In this document: positions 24,449-34,800 of the stretch, piece after piece
Numbering within the stretch: position 1 is the stretch's first letter
How the letters are laid out: every line of letters starts with the position of its first letter
DNA from: an uncultured Bacteroidales bacterium
GTDB lineage: Bacteria > Bacteroidota > Bacteroidia > Bacteroidales > Paludibacteraceae
NCBI GenBank assembly: GCA_900318245.1
Contig: ONJT01000003.1
Location: 1-64,000, forward strand
Direction of reading: 5' to 3'
DNA: 64,000 nt
Made by a program: the position numbers and the translations under genes
The notes under the pieces: model-generated
Databases searched by the model: none
What the model saw: only the letters and a program-made list of their open reading frames with translations
Told to the model about the DNA's origin: nothing

Positions 24449-27233
24449 CATCGCGCTGCTGTGTGCAGCAATGACGATGTCGGCGCAACAGGCGCCTGAG
24501 AAACTGGCAGTGGACCCCGAGGTTCGCTACGGTAAGTTAGACAATGGATTGACGTACTACATTCGTCACAACGAGCAGCCCAAACAGCGCTGCGAGTTCC
24601 ACATCGCGCAAGCGGTAGGTGCTATCCTCGAAGAGGATCATCAGAACGGTTTGGCGCACTTCCTGGAGCACATGGCATTCAACGGTACGCAGCATTTCCC
24701 CGGCAAGGGCATCATCAACTACTTCGAGTCGGTAGGTGTGAACTTCGGCGGGAACATCAATGCCTATACCTCGATTGACGAGACGGTATATCGTCTGTCG
24801 GACGTGCCTACCTATCGCGAAGGCATCGTGGACAGTGCGCTGCTCGTGATGCATGACTGGAGCTGCGGTCTGTTGCTCCTTCCGGAAGAGATCGATGCCG
24901 AGCGCGGCGTCATCCTCGAGGAGTGGCGCACCGGTCGTACGGCACAACGTCGTATTTGGAAAGAACTGAATGCGAAGATGTACCCGGGCACGCAGTATGC
25001 GAAGCGTGACGTGATCGGTGATACGGCTGTCATCAATAACTTCGACTACCAAGCCCTGCGCGACTATTACCATAAATGGTACGGTCCGGATAACCAGGCA
25101 ATCATCGTAGTAGGTGACATCGACGTAGATGCTATCGAGGCAAAGATCAAAGAACTCTGGAAAGACGTACCGCGTCGTGAGAACTTCGGCGAGCGTCCTA
25201 TCTACACGGTGAACCATAACGACAAGCCGCTGGTGGCTATCGTGACCGATCCCGAGGCGCAGCAGAGCCGTATTACGTTGGAGTATAAGTTCGATCAACT
25301 GCCCGAAGCCCTGCAAGGCACGGCGCAGGAATACGTGATCAAGATGGTTCGCGACCTGGCATGCGACATGCTCAATAACCGTTTCTCGGAGTTGGCATTG
25401 GACCCGAAGGCATCCTTTGCCGGCGCATATGCGTACTACGGCGAGATAGCTAAGAAGATGGACGCTTTCACCGCGATATACGTACCGAAAGACGGGCATG
25501 AGACCGAGGCATACAACGACCTCGTTTACCAACTGGAGAAGATGCACCGCTATGGTTTCACTTCGGCAGAGTTGGAGCGCGTAAAGAGCGAGAAACTGAA
25601 TGCGATGGAGCAGTATTACAAAGAGCGCGACACCCGCAAGAACATCACCTTGGCCCGCGAGTGCATCCGTCATTTCGAGGACGGTGAGTCGATGCCTGGC
25701 GCACAATGGGAGTACGATATGGTACAGGCTACCCTGCCGCTTGTTAGTCTGGAGGCAGTGAATAGCATGGCGCAAGCGCTGATCCATCCGAATCCGACGG
25801 TAGCTATCTCCGGTCCGGAGAAAGAAGGCGTGAATATCCCGTCGGAAGCAGAGGTATTGGCTACGCTCGCCGGTCAGGCTGAGTTGGCTATCGAGGCGCC
25901 GGTAGAGGAGAAGATCGACACCGAGTTGGTGAAGAAAGCGCCGCGCAAGGGTAAGATCAAAGCGATCAAGAATAACGAGGAGCTCGGCTTCACCGAGTTC
26001 ACGCTCAGCAACGGTATCAAAGTAGTGATCCGTCCGACGGAGTTCAAGGCGGACGAGATCTTGATGCAGGCCTTCTCGAAAGGTGGTCTGAGTCAAGTGA
26101 AGACTGAGGACCTGCCGACGGCAGAACTGACGACCACCCTCATTCAAATGTCTGGTATCGGTCGTTTCAACGCGACGCAGTTGGAGAAAGCGCTGGCGGG
26201 TAAGACTGTTTCCGTTCGTCCGGAGATCTCCGAGTGCGTAGAGCGTCTGAGCGGTTCGTCGAGTGTGAAAGACCTTGAGTCGATGTTGCAGTTGACGTAT
26301 CTGCATTTCACCGCGCCGCGTCGTGACGAAGAGGCTTATCAGACCGCAATCGCTCTGTTGCGTACCCAACTCGCTAACCGCGATAAGAACCCCAAAGCAG
26401 CCTTCCAGGATTCGATCCAGATGATGGCGACGAACCACTCGCCGCGTACCGTCATCATGAACCTTGACGTTCTGGAGCGCCTGTCGCTGGATAAGGCGAT
26501 GGAGATTTACCGCGAGCGTTTTGCGAACCCGGCAGACTTCACCTTTGTCTTCGTAGGAAACATCAACCCGGATGATCCGAAGGTGCGCGACATGATCTGC
26601 CTATGGCTCGGTGGTCTCAAAACGAAGAAATGTCACGAGGAGATTATTGACCACCACGAGACGGTAGCGCTGGGAATCCAGAAAAACTATTTCAGCCGTA
26701 AGATGGAGACCACGACGGCTTCCAACCGCATCCAGTACACCTCGTACGATATGCCGTATACCATGGCGAACGACCTGAATATGGAGATGATCGGTCGTAT
26801 CCTCTCGACGCGTTACTTGGAGTCCATCCGTGAGCGCGAGGGCGGTTCGTACGGTGTAGGAACCTACGGTTATATGGTATTGCTGCCGACGCCGCGTGCC
26901 GGTCTGATCATGCAGTTCGATACCGATCCGAAGAAACAGGAGCGCCTGATGGAGATCATCCACGAAGAGGTGAACACCATCATCAAGGACGGTCCGTTGG
27001 CATCCGACCTGCAGAAAGAGAAAGAGTCGATGCTCAAGGATTATCAGGAAGACATGGAGAAAAACGGCTACTGGCGTAACATCCTCTACCAGTACTACAT
27101 GTACGGTCTGAACTACGTACGCGACTATAAGCCGGCGGTAGAAGCTATCACGGGCGATAGCGTTCAGCAGACCTTACGCAAACTGTCCGAAGCCGGAAAT
27201 ATCTTCGAGGTAGTAATGTTCCCGGAGAACTAA
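24429..27233 (+). CDS. M16-family zinc metalloprotease (pitrilysin/processing peptidase type)
   Basis: From ATG at 24429 it encodes 934 residues: a signal peptide [20 protein letters not shown], then two homologous M16 halves. The inverted zinc motif HFLEH with downstream Glu lies near residue 77, and the second, inactive half carries GGSYGVGTYGY. Secreted or periplasmic M16 proteases are common in Bacteroidetes and degrade peptides. The start overlaps ftsH by 20 bases. Confidence 0.9.
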   Translation: MKRILLNIALLCAAMTMSAQQAPEKLAVDPEVRYGKLDNGLTYYIRHNEQPKQRCEFHIAQAVGAILEEDHQNGLAHFLEHMAFNGTQHFPGKGIINYFESVGVNFGGNINAYTSIDETVYRLSDVPTYREGIVDSALLVMHDWSCGLLLLPEEIDAERGVILEEWRTGRTAQRRIWKELNAKMYPGTQYAKRDVIGDTAVINNFDYQALRDYYHKWYGPDNQAIIVVGDIDVDAIEAKIKELWKDVPRRENFGERPIYTVNHNDKPLVAIVTDPEAQQSRITLEYKFDQLPEALQGTAQEYVIKMVRDLACDMLNNRFSELALDPKASFAGAYAYYGEIAKKMDAFTAIYVPKDGHETEAYNDLVYQLEKMHRYGFTSAELERVKSEKLNAMEQYYKERDTRKNITLARECIRHFEDGESMPGAQWEYDMVQATLPLVSLEAVNSMAQALIHPNPTVAISGPEKEGVNIPSEAEVLATLAGQAELAIEAPVEEKIDTELVKKAPRKGKIKAIKNNEELGFTEFTLSNGIKVVIRPTEFKADEILMQAFSKGGLSQVKTEDLPTAELTTTLIQMSGIGRFNATQLEKALAGKTVSVRPEISECVERLSGSSSVKDLESMLQLTYLHFTAPRRDEEAYQTAIALLRTQLANRDKNPKAAFQDSIQMMATNHSPRTVIMNLDVLERLSLDKAMEIYRERFANPADFTFVFVGNINPDDPKVRDMICLWLGGLKTKKCHEEIIDHHETVALGIQKNYFSRKMETTTASNRIQYTSYDMPYTMANDLNMEMIGRILSTRYLESIREREGGSYGVGTYGYMVLLPTPRAGLIMQFDTDPKKQERLMEIIHEEVNTIIKDGPLASDLQKEKESMLKDYQEDMEKNGYWRNILYQYYMYGLNYVRDYKPAVEAITGDSVQQTLRKLSEAGNIFEVVMFPEN

Positions 27234-27237
27234 GCGG

Positions 27238-28338
27238 ATGGCAAAATATTTCCTGATAGCAGGAGAAGCGTCGGGGGATAAGCACGCAGCGGCGCTGATG
27301 GCGCAAATCAAGCAGCGTGATTCCCAAGCGCAATTCGTAGGACTCGGTGGTAGCCATATGGCTACTGCCGAGTGCCTTCTCTATCAGGACATCCGCCATA
27401 TGGCCTTTATGGGTTTTGCGGCGGTACTGGCGAACGCAGGGCAGATACGGCGTAATTTCCGCATTGCGGAAGAGGCATTGTTGCAGGAAAAGCCCGATGT
27501 GCTGATTTTGGTGGACTATCCGTCCTTTAACCTGCGCATCGCGGCGTTCTGCAAGAAGCACCTGCCGGCGACGAAGATATTCTACTATATCCCGCCGAAA
27601 GTATGGGCGTGGAAGAAACGCCGTATTCACCGAATCGCGCAGTTATGCGACGAGGTGTTGGGTATCTTCCCCTTCGAGCCGGACTTCTACGCGCAGTACG
27701 GCTACCGCTGTACCTACGTCGGTAACCCGACAGCGGAGCAGATAACTAGTATTCCTAAGACTCCTAGGGATCCTAGGACCCTAGTTTTGTTGCCCGGTAG
27801 CCGCGAGAGCGAGATTCGGCATTGCTTGCCGCGGATGCTGGAGGCGGCGCGGCGATTTGCGGACTACCGCATCGTCGTATGTGCCGCGCCGGGTATCGAC
27901 GAGGCGTTCTATGCGCCGTACCTGCGTGAGGGCGAGACACTGACGCGCGAGACCTATGAGGCGGTGCTGCAAGCGAAAGCGGCGATTGTCAATTCCGGCA
28001 CAGCCACCCTCGAGACGGCGCTACTCGGTACGCCGCAAATGGCGGTATATCATCTGGCGTGCTCCGGCATCGTGCGACTGATTCGCCCATGGGTACAACC
28101 GCTGCTATTCTCCATTCCTTATTTCACGCTCGTCAATATCATCAGCGGCAAAGAAGTCATACGAGAGCTGCTCGGCGATGAGTTTACGATCGAGAGAGTC
28201 GCAACCGAGTTACAGCGGCTGCTGACAGACGAAGCATATACAAAAGAGATGCTCGCTAATTACGAACACCTCTCTAAACTCTTGGGCACTCAGCCCGCTG
28301 CGGCTACGGCCGCTCAGATCATCACATCGAAACGATAA
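27238..28338 (+). CDS. lpxB: Lipid-A-disaccharide synthase
   Basis: The 366-residue GT19 glycosyltransferase joins two acylated glucosamine units in lipid A synthesis at the inner membrane. Landmarks are FLIAGEASGDKH, GLGGSHM, DYPSFNLRIAAF, YIPPKVWAWKKRRI, LLPGSRESEI and NSGTATLETALLGTPQM. A 9-bp array (27751-27786) encodes SIPKTPRDPRTL just before LLPGS. It ends 17 bases into the convergent gene on the other strand. Confidence 0.95.
   Translation: MAKYFLIAGEASGDKHAAALMAQIKQRDSQAQFVGLGGSHMATAECLLYQDIRHMAFMGFAAVLANAGQIRRNFRIAEEALLQEKPDVLILVDYPSFNLRIAAFCKKHLPATKIFYYIPPKVWAWKKRRIHRIAQLCDEVLGIFPFEPDFYAQYGYRCTYVGNPTAEQITSIPKTPRDPRTLVLLPGSRESEIRHCLPRMLEAARRFADYRIVVCAAPGIDEAFYAPYLREGETLTRETYEAVLQAKAAIVNSGTATLETALLGTPQMAVYHLACSGIVRLIRPWVQPLLFSIPYFTLVNIISGKEVIRELLGDEFTIERVATELQRLLTDEAYTKEMLANYEHLSKLLGTQPAAATAAQIITSKR
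27751..27786. repeat. In-frame 9-bp array in lpxB
   Basis: Four 9-mers are ATTCCTAAG, ACTCCTAGG, GATCCTAGG and ACCCTAGTT, located in the linker between the two Rossmann domains. Confidence 0.8.
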
Positions 28339-28600
28339 GGGATGCCAAGATATACGGCATCGCTCCGCATAGCACGCCTTTCGCCAGGCGCCATGTATCC
28401 GTTGTATAGAAGACGAAGATCAGCGCCAGGTCCGGAAAGACGCTGACTAACAGCAGTTTGCTCAGCACGCCGCCGGCTTGAAACTGCAGCGTCTGCAGCG
28501 GATACCAGAGGTTCATCACCTCGATATACGTCAGTCCGAAAGCCGCCGGAATAAGAAATCCGACGAGGATGCCGATCCAGTATCTATCAAAGCGATCCAT
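28322..28600 (-). CDS. Small membrane protein downstream of surE
   Basis: The 92-residue protein has three hydrophobic segments (YWIGILVGFLIPAAFGLTY, LLLVSVFPDLALIFVFY and AMPYILASLIVSM). The family is not recognised. It overlaps surE by 14 bases and lpxB (opposite strand) by 17. Small membrane proteins in this position between surE and lpxB occur in other Bacteroidetes, as far as I recall, which suggests a link to envelope synthesis. Confidence 0.75.
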   Translation of the reverse strand: MDRFDRYWIGILVGFLIPAAFGLTYIEVMNLWYPLQTLQFQAGGVLSKLLLVSVFPDLALIFVFYTTDTWRLAKGVLCGAMPYILASLIVSM

Positions 28601-29333
28601 AATCCGTCAAGTCGATGGAAATCGGCGTGATGGCCAGTAACTGATGGTCCATAGCCCAAATATCCGTGTCTTGCGACAGAGGTTCATCATTGATGAACTC
28701 ACCTGCCAGCCGCCATGCACTCACGATGCCTTCGCGAAGCGGTTCATCCGTCGCTTCTACCAACTCATTGGCCCAGTGTCCGCGGCACTGACGTGTCCAG
28801 CGGATGCCTTCAATCTCGCCCAGCGGCGCGTTGATGTTATAGCATGTGCCGGGAGCAATACCCTCTTCGAGTAAATGTCGCGTGATGTCCGCTAAGAAGG
28901 GTTGCAACCAGTGCAGGTCGGCGTCTAAGAGATGACTATTGATCGACCATCCAATCGCCGGAATACCTTTCTCGGCCGCGACGAGGCACGCGCCCATCGT
29001 GCCGGAATAGATGACGTTGATGGCGGCATTACTGCCGTGGTTGATACCGGATACCACCAGGTCGATTGGCTGATCTTTGAGTACCACTTCTTTGGCTAAT
29101 TTGATACAATCGGCCGGCGTACCATTGGTGACAAACACTTCGGCGCCGTTGAGATCATGCTCTTCGACGCGCTTCAGATAGATGGGGTTCGTCACACTGA
29201 TGCACGCCCCGAAACCGCTTCGCGGACCATCGGGTGCCACGACGAACACCTTACCGAGTTTCGTCATCTCTTTGGCCAGTAAGCGGATACCTGCTGTTCC
29301 CCATCCGTCATCGTTTACAACAACTATATTCAT
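28587..29333 (-). CDS. surE: 5'/3'-nucleotidase SurE
   Basis: The 248-residue metal-dependent phosphatase acts on nucleoside monophosphates and polyphosphate. The N-terminal VVNDDGWGTAGI carries the metal-binding Asp pair; APDGPRSGFG, NGTPADCI, SGINHGSNAA and YSGTMGACLV are further family landmarks. It overlaps the glmM stop by 4 bases. Confidence 0.94.
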   Translation of the reverse strand: MNIVVVNDDGWGTAGIRLLAKEMTKLGKVFVVAPDGPRSGFGACISVTNPIYLKRVEEHDLNGAEVFVTNGTPADCIKLAKEVVLKDQPIDLVVSGINHGSNAAINVIYSGTMGACLVAAEKGIPAIGWSINSHLLDADLHWLQPFLADITRHLLEEGIAPGTCYNINAPLGEIEGIRWTRQCRGHWANELVEATDEPLREGIVSAWRLAGEFINDEPLSQDTDIWAMDHQLLAITPISIDLTDYGSL

Positions 29334-30697
29334 ATCACTGCCATCACTTTTTGCGCCAGCGCGTTCGCTTCTTCCATCGTCGCCGCTTCCGAATAGACGC
29401 GGATGATGGGTTCGGTATTGGACTTTCGCAAGTGTACCCAGCCGTCCGCGAAGTCAATCTTCACGCCGTCTCGGTCGTTCACGCGCTCGTTCTTATAGAG
29501 TTCTTTCACACGCACGAGGATCGCATCTACGTTGGTGTCGGGCGTGAGGTCGATACGGTTCTTGCTGATGCAGTAGTCGGGTAGGGTGCGGCGTAACTCG
29601 CTTACTTTCATGTCGAGGTGCGCCAGGTGACTGAGGAAGAGGGCAATGCCTACCAACGCATCACGGCCGTAATGACACTCCGGATAGATCACGCCGCCGT
29701 TGCCTTCTCCGCCGATGACGGCATGCACGCGCTTCATCTCTGCTACCACATTCACTTCACCTACGGCGCTTGCGCTATATTCACCGCCGTGTGCACGTGT
29801 CACGTCGCTCAGGGCACGCGTCGAACTCATGTTGCTCACCGTATTGCCCGGCGTATGGCGCAAGATATAATCGGCTACGCTGACGAGCGTATATTCTTCA
29901 CCGAACATCTCTCCGTTCTCGCAGATGATGGCCAAGCGGTCTACGTCGGGATCGACTACAAAACCTACATCGGCTTTGCCGCTCTTGAGCAACTCGCTTA
30001 TCTCCGTAAGGTGTTGCGGCAGGGGTTCGGGGTTATGCGGGAAACGACCGTTCGGCGTGCAGTTCAATTCGATGATGTTTTTAACGCCTACCGCCTTCAG
30101 AATCGCCGGAATAGCGAGTCCGCCTACGGAGTTGACGCAATCGATGGCTACGGTGAAATTCCGCTTGCGAATGGCCTCTACGTCCACCAGCTTCAGTTTC
30201 AGCACTTGCTCTACGTGGTAGGGCAGGTAGTCTTTCGACGTCATATGACCTAAGTCATCCACTTCGGCGAAGCTGAAATCTTCGCGCTCGGCGATCGCCA
30301 GCACTTCTTTGCCTTCCGCATCGTTGAGAAACTCCCCTTGCTCGTTGAGAAGCTTCAGCGCGTTCCACTGTTTGGGGTTATGACTGGCGGTGAGGATGAT
30401 ACCTCCGGCGGCTTTCTCTCCCGTCACAGCCAATTCGGTCGTCGGCGTAGTGGCCAAGCCGATGTTGACGACGTCGTAGCCCATACCCATGAGGGTTCCG
30501 CATACGATTTGCTCTACCATCTGTCCGCTCAGTCGGGCATCGCGGCCCACGACGATGGTGTTATTGTTCGGCAGTGCCGCACGGCGTTGTGTCGCGTAAG
30601 CCGCCGTAAAACGAACGATATCCACGGGGTTGAGACCTTCGCCCACACGGCCGCCTATCGTGCCGCGGATACCGGAAATAGATTTAACTAAACTCAT
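29330..30697 (-). CDS. glmM: Phosphoglucosamine mutase
   Basis: The 455-residue alpha-phosphohexomutase has the phosphoserine loop TASHNPKQWN (about residue 103), metal loop DPDVDRLA, sugar-binding GGEGNGG and phosphate-binding RKSNTEPIIR. It turns glucosamine 6-phosphate into the 1-phosphate for peptidoglycan and lipopolysaccharide. The GlmM assignment rests on the Bacteroidetes form of the sugar loop; a phosphomannomutase activity is possible. Confidence 0.87.
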   Translation of the reverse strand: MSLVKSISGIRGTIGGRVGEGLNPVDIVRFTAAYATQRRAALPNNNTIVVGRDARLSGQMVEQIVCGTLMGMGYDVVNIGLATTPTTELAVTGEKAAGGIILTASHNPKQWNALKLLNEQGEFLNDAEGKEVLAIAEREDFSFAEVDDLGHMTSKDYLPYHVEQVLKLKLVDVEAIRKRNFTVAIDCVNSVGGLAIPAILKAVGVKNIIELNCTPNGRFPHNPEPLPQHLTEISELLKSGKADVGFVVDPDVDRLAIICENGEMFGEEYTLVSVADYILRHTPGNTVSNMSSTRALSDVTRAHGGEYSASAVGEVNVVAEMKRVHAVIGGEGNGGVIYPECHYGRDALVGIALFLSHLAHLDMKVSELRRTLPDYCISKNRIDLTPDTNVDAILVRVKELYKNERVNDRDGVKIDFADGWVHLRKSNTEPIIRVYSEAATMEEANALAQKVMAVI

Positions 30698-30698
30698 A

Positions 30699-31295
30699 TC
30701 AGTTTTTTACTTGAATCTTCATTAAGTAGATGTACGGTGTGACGGATGTCTGATCGGCTTCGAACCCTTGTTTACTGGGTACGAGCACCTGGCATTGCGA
30801 GTCGGGGTACTTCATCAGTCGCACAGCTTCGTGCCATCCGATCGCCTCGCAAATCTGCGTATAACCGGAAGCGATGCCGCTGGTTTTACCGTAGAAGAAC
30901 TCGTACGGATGCGCCTGGTCGAGCGTCGTCCAATAGCTCAGCGTGTCGGTGTACTCGGTCAGTCCGAATTTCTTATAACGCGTGACGATCACGTCGTTGA
31001 GAAGAATCGTCATGTCGATAGTGTCCGTAGGATCGGCGGGATCAATGCGAATAGAGTCGCCGCGCTTGATGAGGTGGAAATAGAGGTTGTCGTACCCCTG
31101 CACCTTATAGTAGTCCTTCTCGCCCCATATGTAATCCACGTCGGGTTCTTCGGTCAGCACGTTGATGTTGTTCCGACTCAGGTAGTTAGCGATCAGTCGG
31201 TCCTCTTCCTGGCGCAGCGCCGAATAGGTGTTTCCTGCGCAACTGATGAAGAGAATCGGCAATCCGATCAATAGTCCGATAATAACTCGTTTCAT
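30699..31295 (-). CDS. DUF4827-like lipoprotein
   Basis: The 198-residue protein starts MKRVIIGLLIGLPILFISCAG, a lipoprotein signal with the lipobox Cys at 19. The rest resembles DUF4827, an FKBP-like fold protein of Bacteroidales with unknown function (NINVLTEEPD, GDSIRIDPADPTD, GWHEAVRLMKYP). It lies one base upstream of glmM and downstream of another FKBP-like lipoprotein. Confidence 0.78.
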   Translation of the reverse strand: MKRVIIGLLIGLPILFISCAGNTYSALRQEEDRLIANYLSRNNINVLTEEPDVDYIWGEKDYYKVQGYDNLYFHLIKRGDSIRIDPADPTDTIDMTILLNDVIVTRYKKFGLTEYTDTLSYWTTLDQAHPYEFFYGKTSGIASGYTQICEAIGWHEAVRLMKYPDSQCQVLVPSKQGFEADQTSVTPYIYLMKIQVKN

Positions 31296-31817
31296 TTATT
31301 TCAGTTCGATTTCAATAATTACATTTTCGTAGGGCGGAATAGCGTCCGTTCCTTTGATGCCGTAGGCGGCGTACCAAGGTGCGAGCAGTTTGGCTTTCGT
31401 GCCGTGGTTCCACTCGCCGATATTGGCGTCCACCGCGGCGGGAAACTCATATTTGCCGGCGTGTGCCGTCTGCTCGATGTCGCTGTATAAGTGTCCGTCG
31501 AGGCTGAAGATGCGCATGTGTACCGTACATTCTTCGCCTTCGCGTGGCGCACCTTTTGCTGCATCGCCGGTGTTGGTCAAGTGAGCCCACGTGCCGTTTT
31601 CGTATAGTGCGTAGGGCTCTTCCTGCGCTTGCGCCAGGCGATAGAGCGTCTCGTCGGCCGTCTGTGTCAGTTGTTGGTTGAACGTGAGCAGCGCCAATTG
31701 GGCACTGTCCACTTGCGGCGCCTGACCCATCCGTTGACTTGGACGCTGCGGCGCTTGCGGACCACAACCCGCCAGCACAAAAGCCACTACTCCTATAAAC
31801 AACCATTCAACTTTCAT
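31296..31817 (-). CDS. FKBP-type peptidyl-prolyl isomerase-like lipoprotein
   Basis: The 173-residue protein has a lipoprotein signal (IGVVAFVLAGCG) and a C-terminal FKBP-like half with REGEECTVHMRIFSLDG, GEWNHGTKAKLLAPWYAAYG and PPYENVIIEIEL. It resembles the gliding-associated GldI/FKBP lipoproteins. The C-terminal strands are typical, but some active-site aromatics of true FKBPs are not clear. It forms the head of a unit with DUF4827, glmM, surE and the membrane protein. Confidence 0.78.
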   Translation of the reverse strand: MKVEWLFIGVVAFVLAGCGPQAPQRPSQRMGQAPQVDSAQLALLTFNQQLTQTADETLYRLAQAQEEPYALYENGTWAHLTNTGDAAKGAPREGEECTVHMRIFSLDGHLYSDIEQTAHAGKYEFPAAVDANIGEWNHGTKAKLLAPWYAAYGIKGTDAIPPYENVIIEIELK

Positions 31818-31821
31818 TCTT

Positions 31822-34800
31822 TCACTCTTTCACTCCCAACCTTTGCTTCCTGTATTCACTCGGCGTGACGCCGTAGGTGTTCTTGAAGCACTTCGAGAAA
31901 TAGCGGCTGTCGTTCATGCCGACCATGTACGTCACTTCGGTGATGTTATACTTGCGGTCCTCGAGCAGTTGCGCTGCGCGCTTGATACGCATCTCGCGGA
32001 TGAACTCCACCGGACTAAGGCCCGTCAGGTTCTTCAGCTTGTTGAAGAAGACGGTGCGGCCCATGTTCATCTCTTCTACCAACTCGTCCACGGTCAGGGT
32101 GTTGTTGTCCATCTCCTTGTCCATGATATCCAGCAGTTTGGCGAGGAACGAGTCGCCGGGCACCGGTTCATCGGTTTGTTGCGATTCCAGACGCATCAGA
32201 CGCTGGCGGTAACTCTGCTCCAGGTGCGTGCGTTGCGCGAGTATATTTTGAACGCGCGCGCGCAAGTACTCCGGTTCGAAGGGTTTAGTTACGTAGTCGT
32301 CTGCGCCATACTGCAGCGCCTGCAAGCGACTCTCGATAGCCGTCTTGGCGGTCAATAAGATAACCGGTATATGGTCCGTGTCCGGGTTTTTCTTGATAAA
32401 CTGCGTCAGCTCCAATCCGTCTACATTCGGCATCATCAGGTCCGTCACGACGATGTCGATATGCTTCGAGCGGATGATGGATTCGGCTTCTGCGCCGTCG
32501 GATGCCGCCTCAACGTTATAGTCGCGGTTGAAGATGCCGACGAGGAATTGCTGCATATCCTGACTGTCATCGACGACGAGTATCGTGCGGCGATTGTCCT
32601 GCGTCTCTTTCTCCAACTGCTCCATCTTGTTTTCGAACGACGACTCCGTCGGGCGATCGATGATCGGCATTTCACCTTCCTCGAGGAACTCGACGTCTTG
32701 GTCGAAATGCTCCTTGCCGGTATGCAGCAGGATGGTCACCGTCGTGCCTTTGCCCACTTCGCTATCGACCTCGATATGTCCGTGATGCAGGTCCACTAAC
32801 TCTTTAGTGAGGTTGAGACCGATACCTGTGCCCGTAGTGTTGGAGTTGTTCAACTCGTTATTGCTGGAGAAGCGCTCAAAGAGCACGCTGCGTTTCTCCG
32901 GGGCGATGCCGATACCTTCATCTTGTACGGAGAGCGTCACAAAGCCCGGTTTGGAGTCGATCACTACGCGGATGTTCTTGCCGGCCGGCGTGAACTTAAA
33001 CGCGTTGCTCAGCAGGTTCCAAAGGATGGTATCCATTCGTCCGCGGTCCACCCAAACGGTTGAGTCGACGGCTTTGTTCTCGATGGAGAAATTGATATGC
33101 TTGTCGTACGCCTCTTTCTGGAAGTTTGCGCAGGTCTCGTTGACTAACTCGCTCAGCAGCGTCTTGCTCACTTTGAGTTTCATCTTCTGGTTTTGCACCT
33201 TGCGGAACTCGAGCAGCTGGTTCACCATACGCAGCATTCGCTGGCTGTTGCTCTGAACGATCTCCAGTTGGCTGCGTACGCTCGGGCTGATGCGCTCCGT
33301 CTGCAGGATGTTCTCTACCGGCGCGACGATGAGCGTGAGCGGGGTGCGGAGCTCATGGCTGATGTTGGTGAAGAAACGCAACTTGATATCCGTCACTTGT
33401 TGCTCCACTTTCACTTTCTGGCGCAGCCCGTTATAGGCATGGATGATATAGCTGATCAGGGCTATCAGAATGATGATGGCAATCACGTAGAGCAGAAAGG
33501 CCCACCATGTTAACCACCACGGGCGCTCGACGATAATCACTAAGGTCTTCTCGTTGTCCACCTCGCCGCACTCGCGGTTGGTAGAGCGCACATGGAAGGC
33601 ATATGTGCCGTAGCGCAGGTTGTTGTAGGTCACACGGCGAACATCCTTTGCGTGCGTCCAATCGGCATCGATGCCGTCCATCTTATAGGTATAGACGATC
33701 TTGTCGATGCCGATATATTCCATCGCTGCGTACTCGATGGTGATGTTGCTGCCGTTAGCGACGGTGATCGTGTCGCCCGTCAGTTCTTTGTCTTGTGCCT
33801 CGATGCGGGTGAAGCGTAGCGGCGGCACGGAGGTAGAGCGATGAATGAGGGACGGGTCAAACTCGCAATAACCGTTGGAGTAGCCGAAGAGCAACTTGCC
33901 GGTAGGCGTACGCAGGGCTTCCGCTTCCGTGAAGTAGGTATTGTCTTCGCCGTCCAAGGCGTCGTAGTAAAAGAGATCGCCGGTCTTGAGGTTCAACTGC
34001 GCGATATCGCTCTCCGAGCAGAACCAGAGGTTCTCGCCGTCGCCAGTCATGCTGAGGATGATGTCGTGGAAGGTCTCCACGTGTCCGATCTCTGGGCGTG
34101 CCTGTTTGGGATTCAAGTACAGCAAACCACCGCCGAATGAACCTAACCATAGTTTATCATGGCTATAGTATATCGCGCGGATGTCGTAACTCGGGATGAC
34201 TTGACTCTCGCGTGTCTCCAGTTGAATTTTCAGAATACCGGTCGTCGTGCCGCACCAAAGCGTGTTGTCCACTATCTCGATGTCGCGCACCTTCATTCCG
34301 GGTCCTACGACGATGGGTTCGTCCCATTTTTTCTTCTCTTCGTTCCAGGTGATGATGTTCACGCCGCCGCCGTAGGTGGCGATGTATAGCGTCCCGTCGC
34401 GCCCTTCTTCGATATCATAAATATCGGGGTTGCTGGTTGGGATCTTTTCTCCCTTTAAGTCTTTAATTCTTTCGCTTTTTATCAGTCCCGAACCTTTCGT
34501 TCCGTAGAGCATGCCGTGGGAGGTCTCTAAGGCGCAATAGACATTGGTCTCGGATTTGACGAGTGTCAGCACTTCGCCGTTTTTCTTTCGCGCGAAAGCA
34601 CGCACCTCGCCGTTGTCCCGTTCGGACTTACGCAGGTCGTGCAGCAGGTAGGGCGTAGGATCCATGTTCACGCAATCCACACCGCCGTCATAACTCGAGA
34701 TCCACATCTGGCCGTCGCGGTCCACATACGCCGTGTGAATCATGTTCGTCAGACCCTGAATCGGATAGACCAACTCGTCTTTGTCGAAGTCATAATAACT

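Noticed and set aside
24537-26438. Long minus-strand open frame opposite the M16 protease
   Set aside because: It is antisense to a clearly conserved gene, has Arg/His/Leu-rich shadow composition and no domain.
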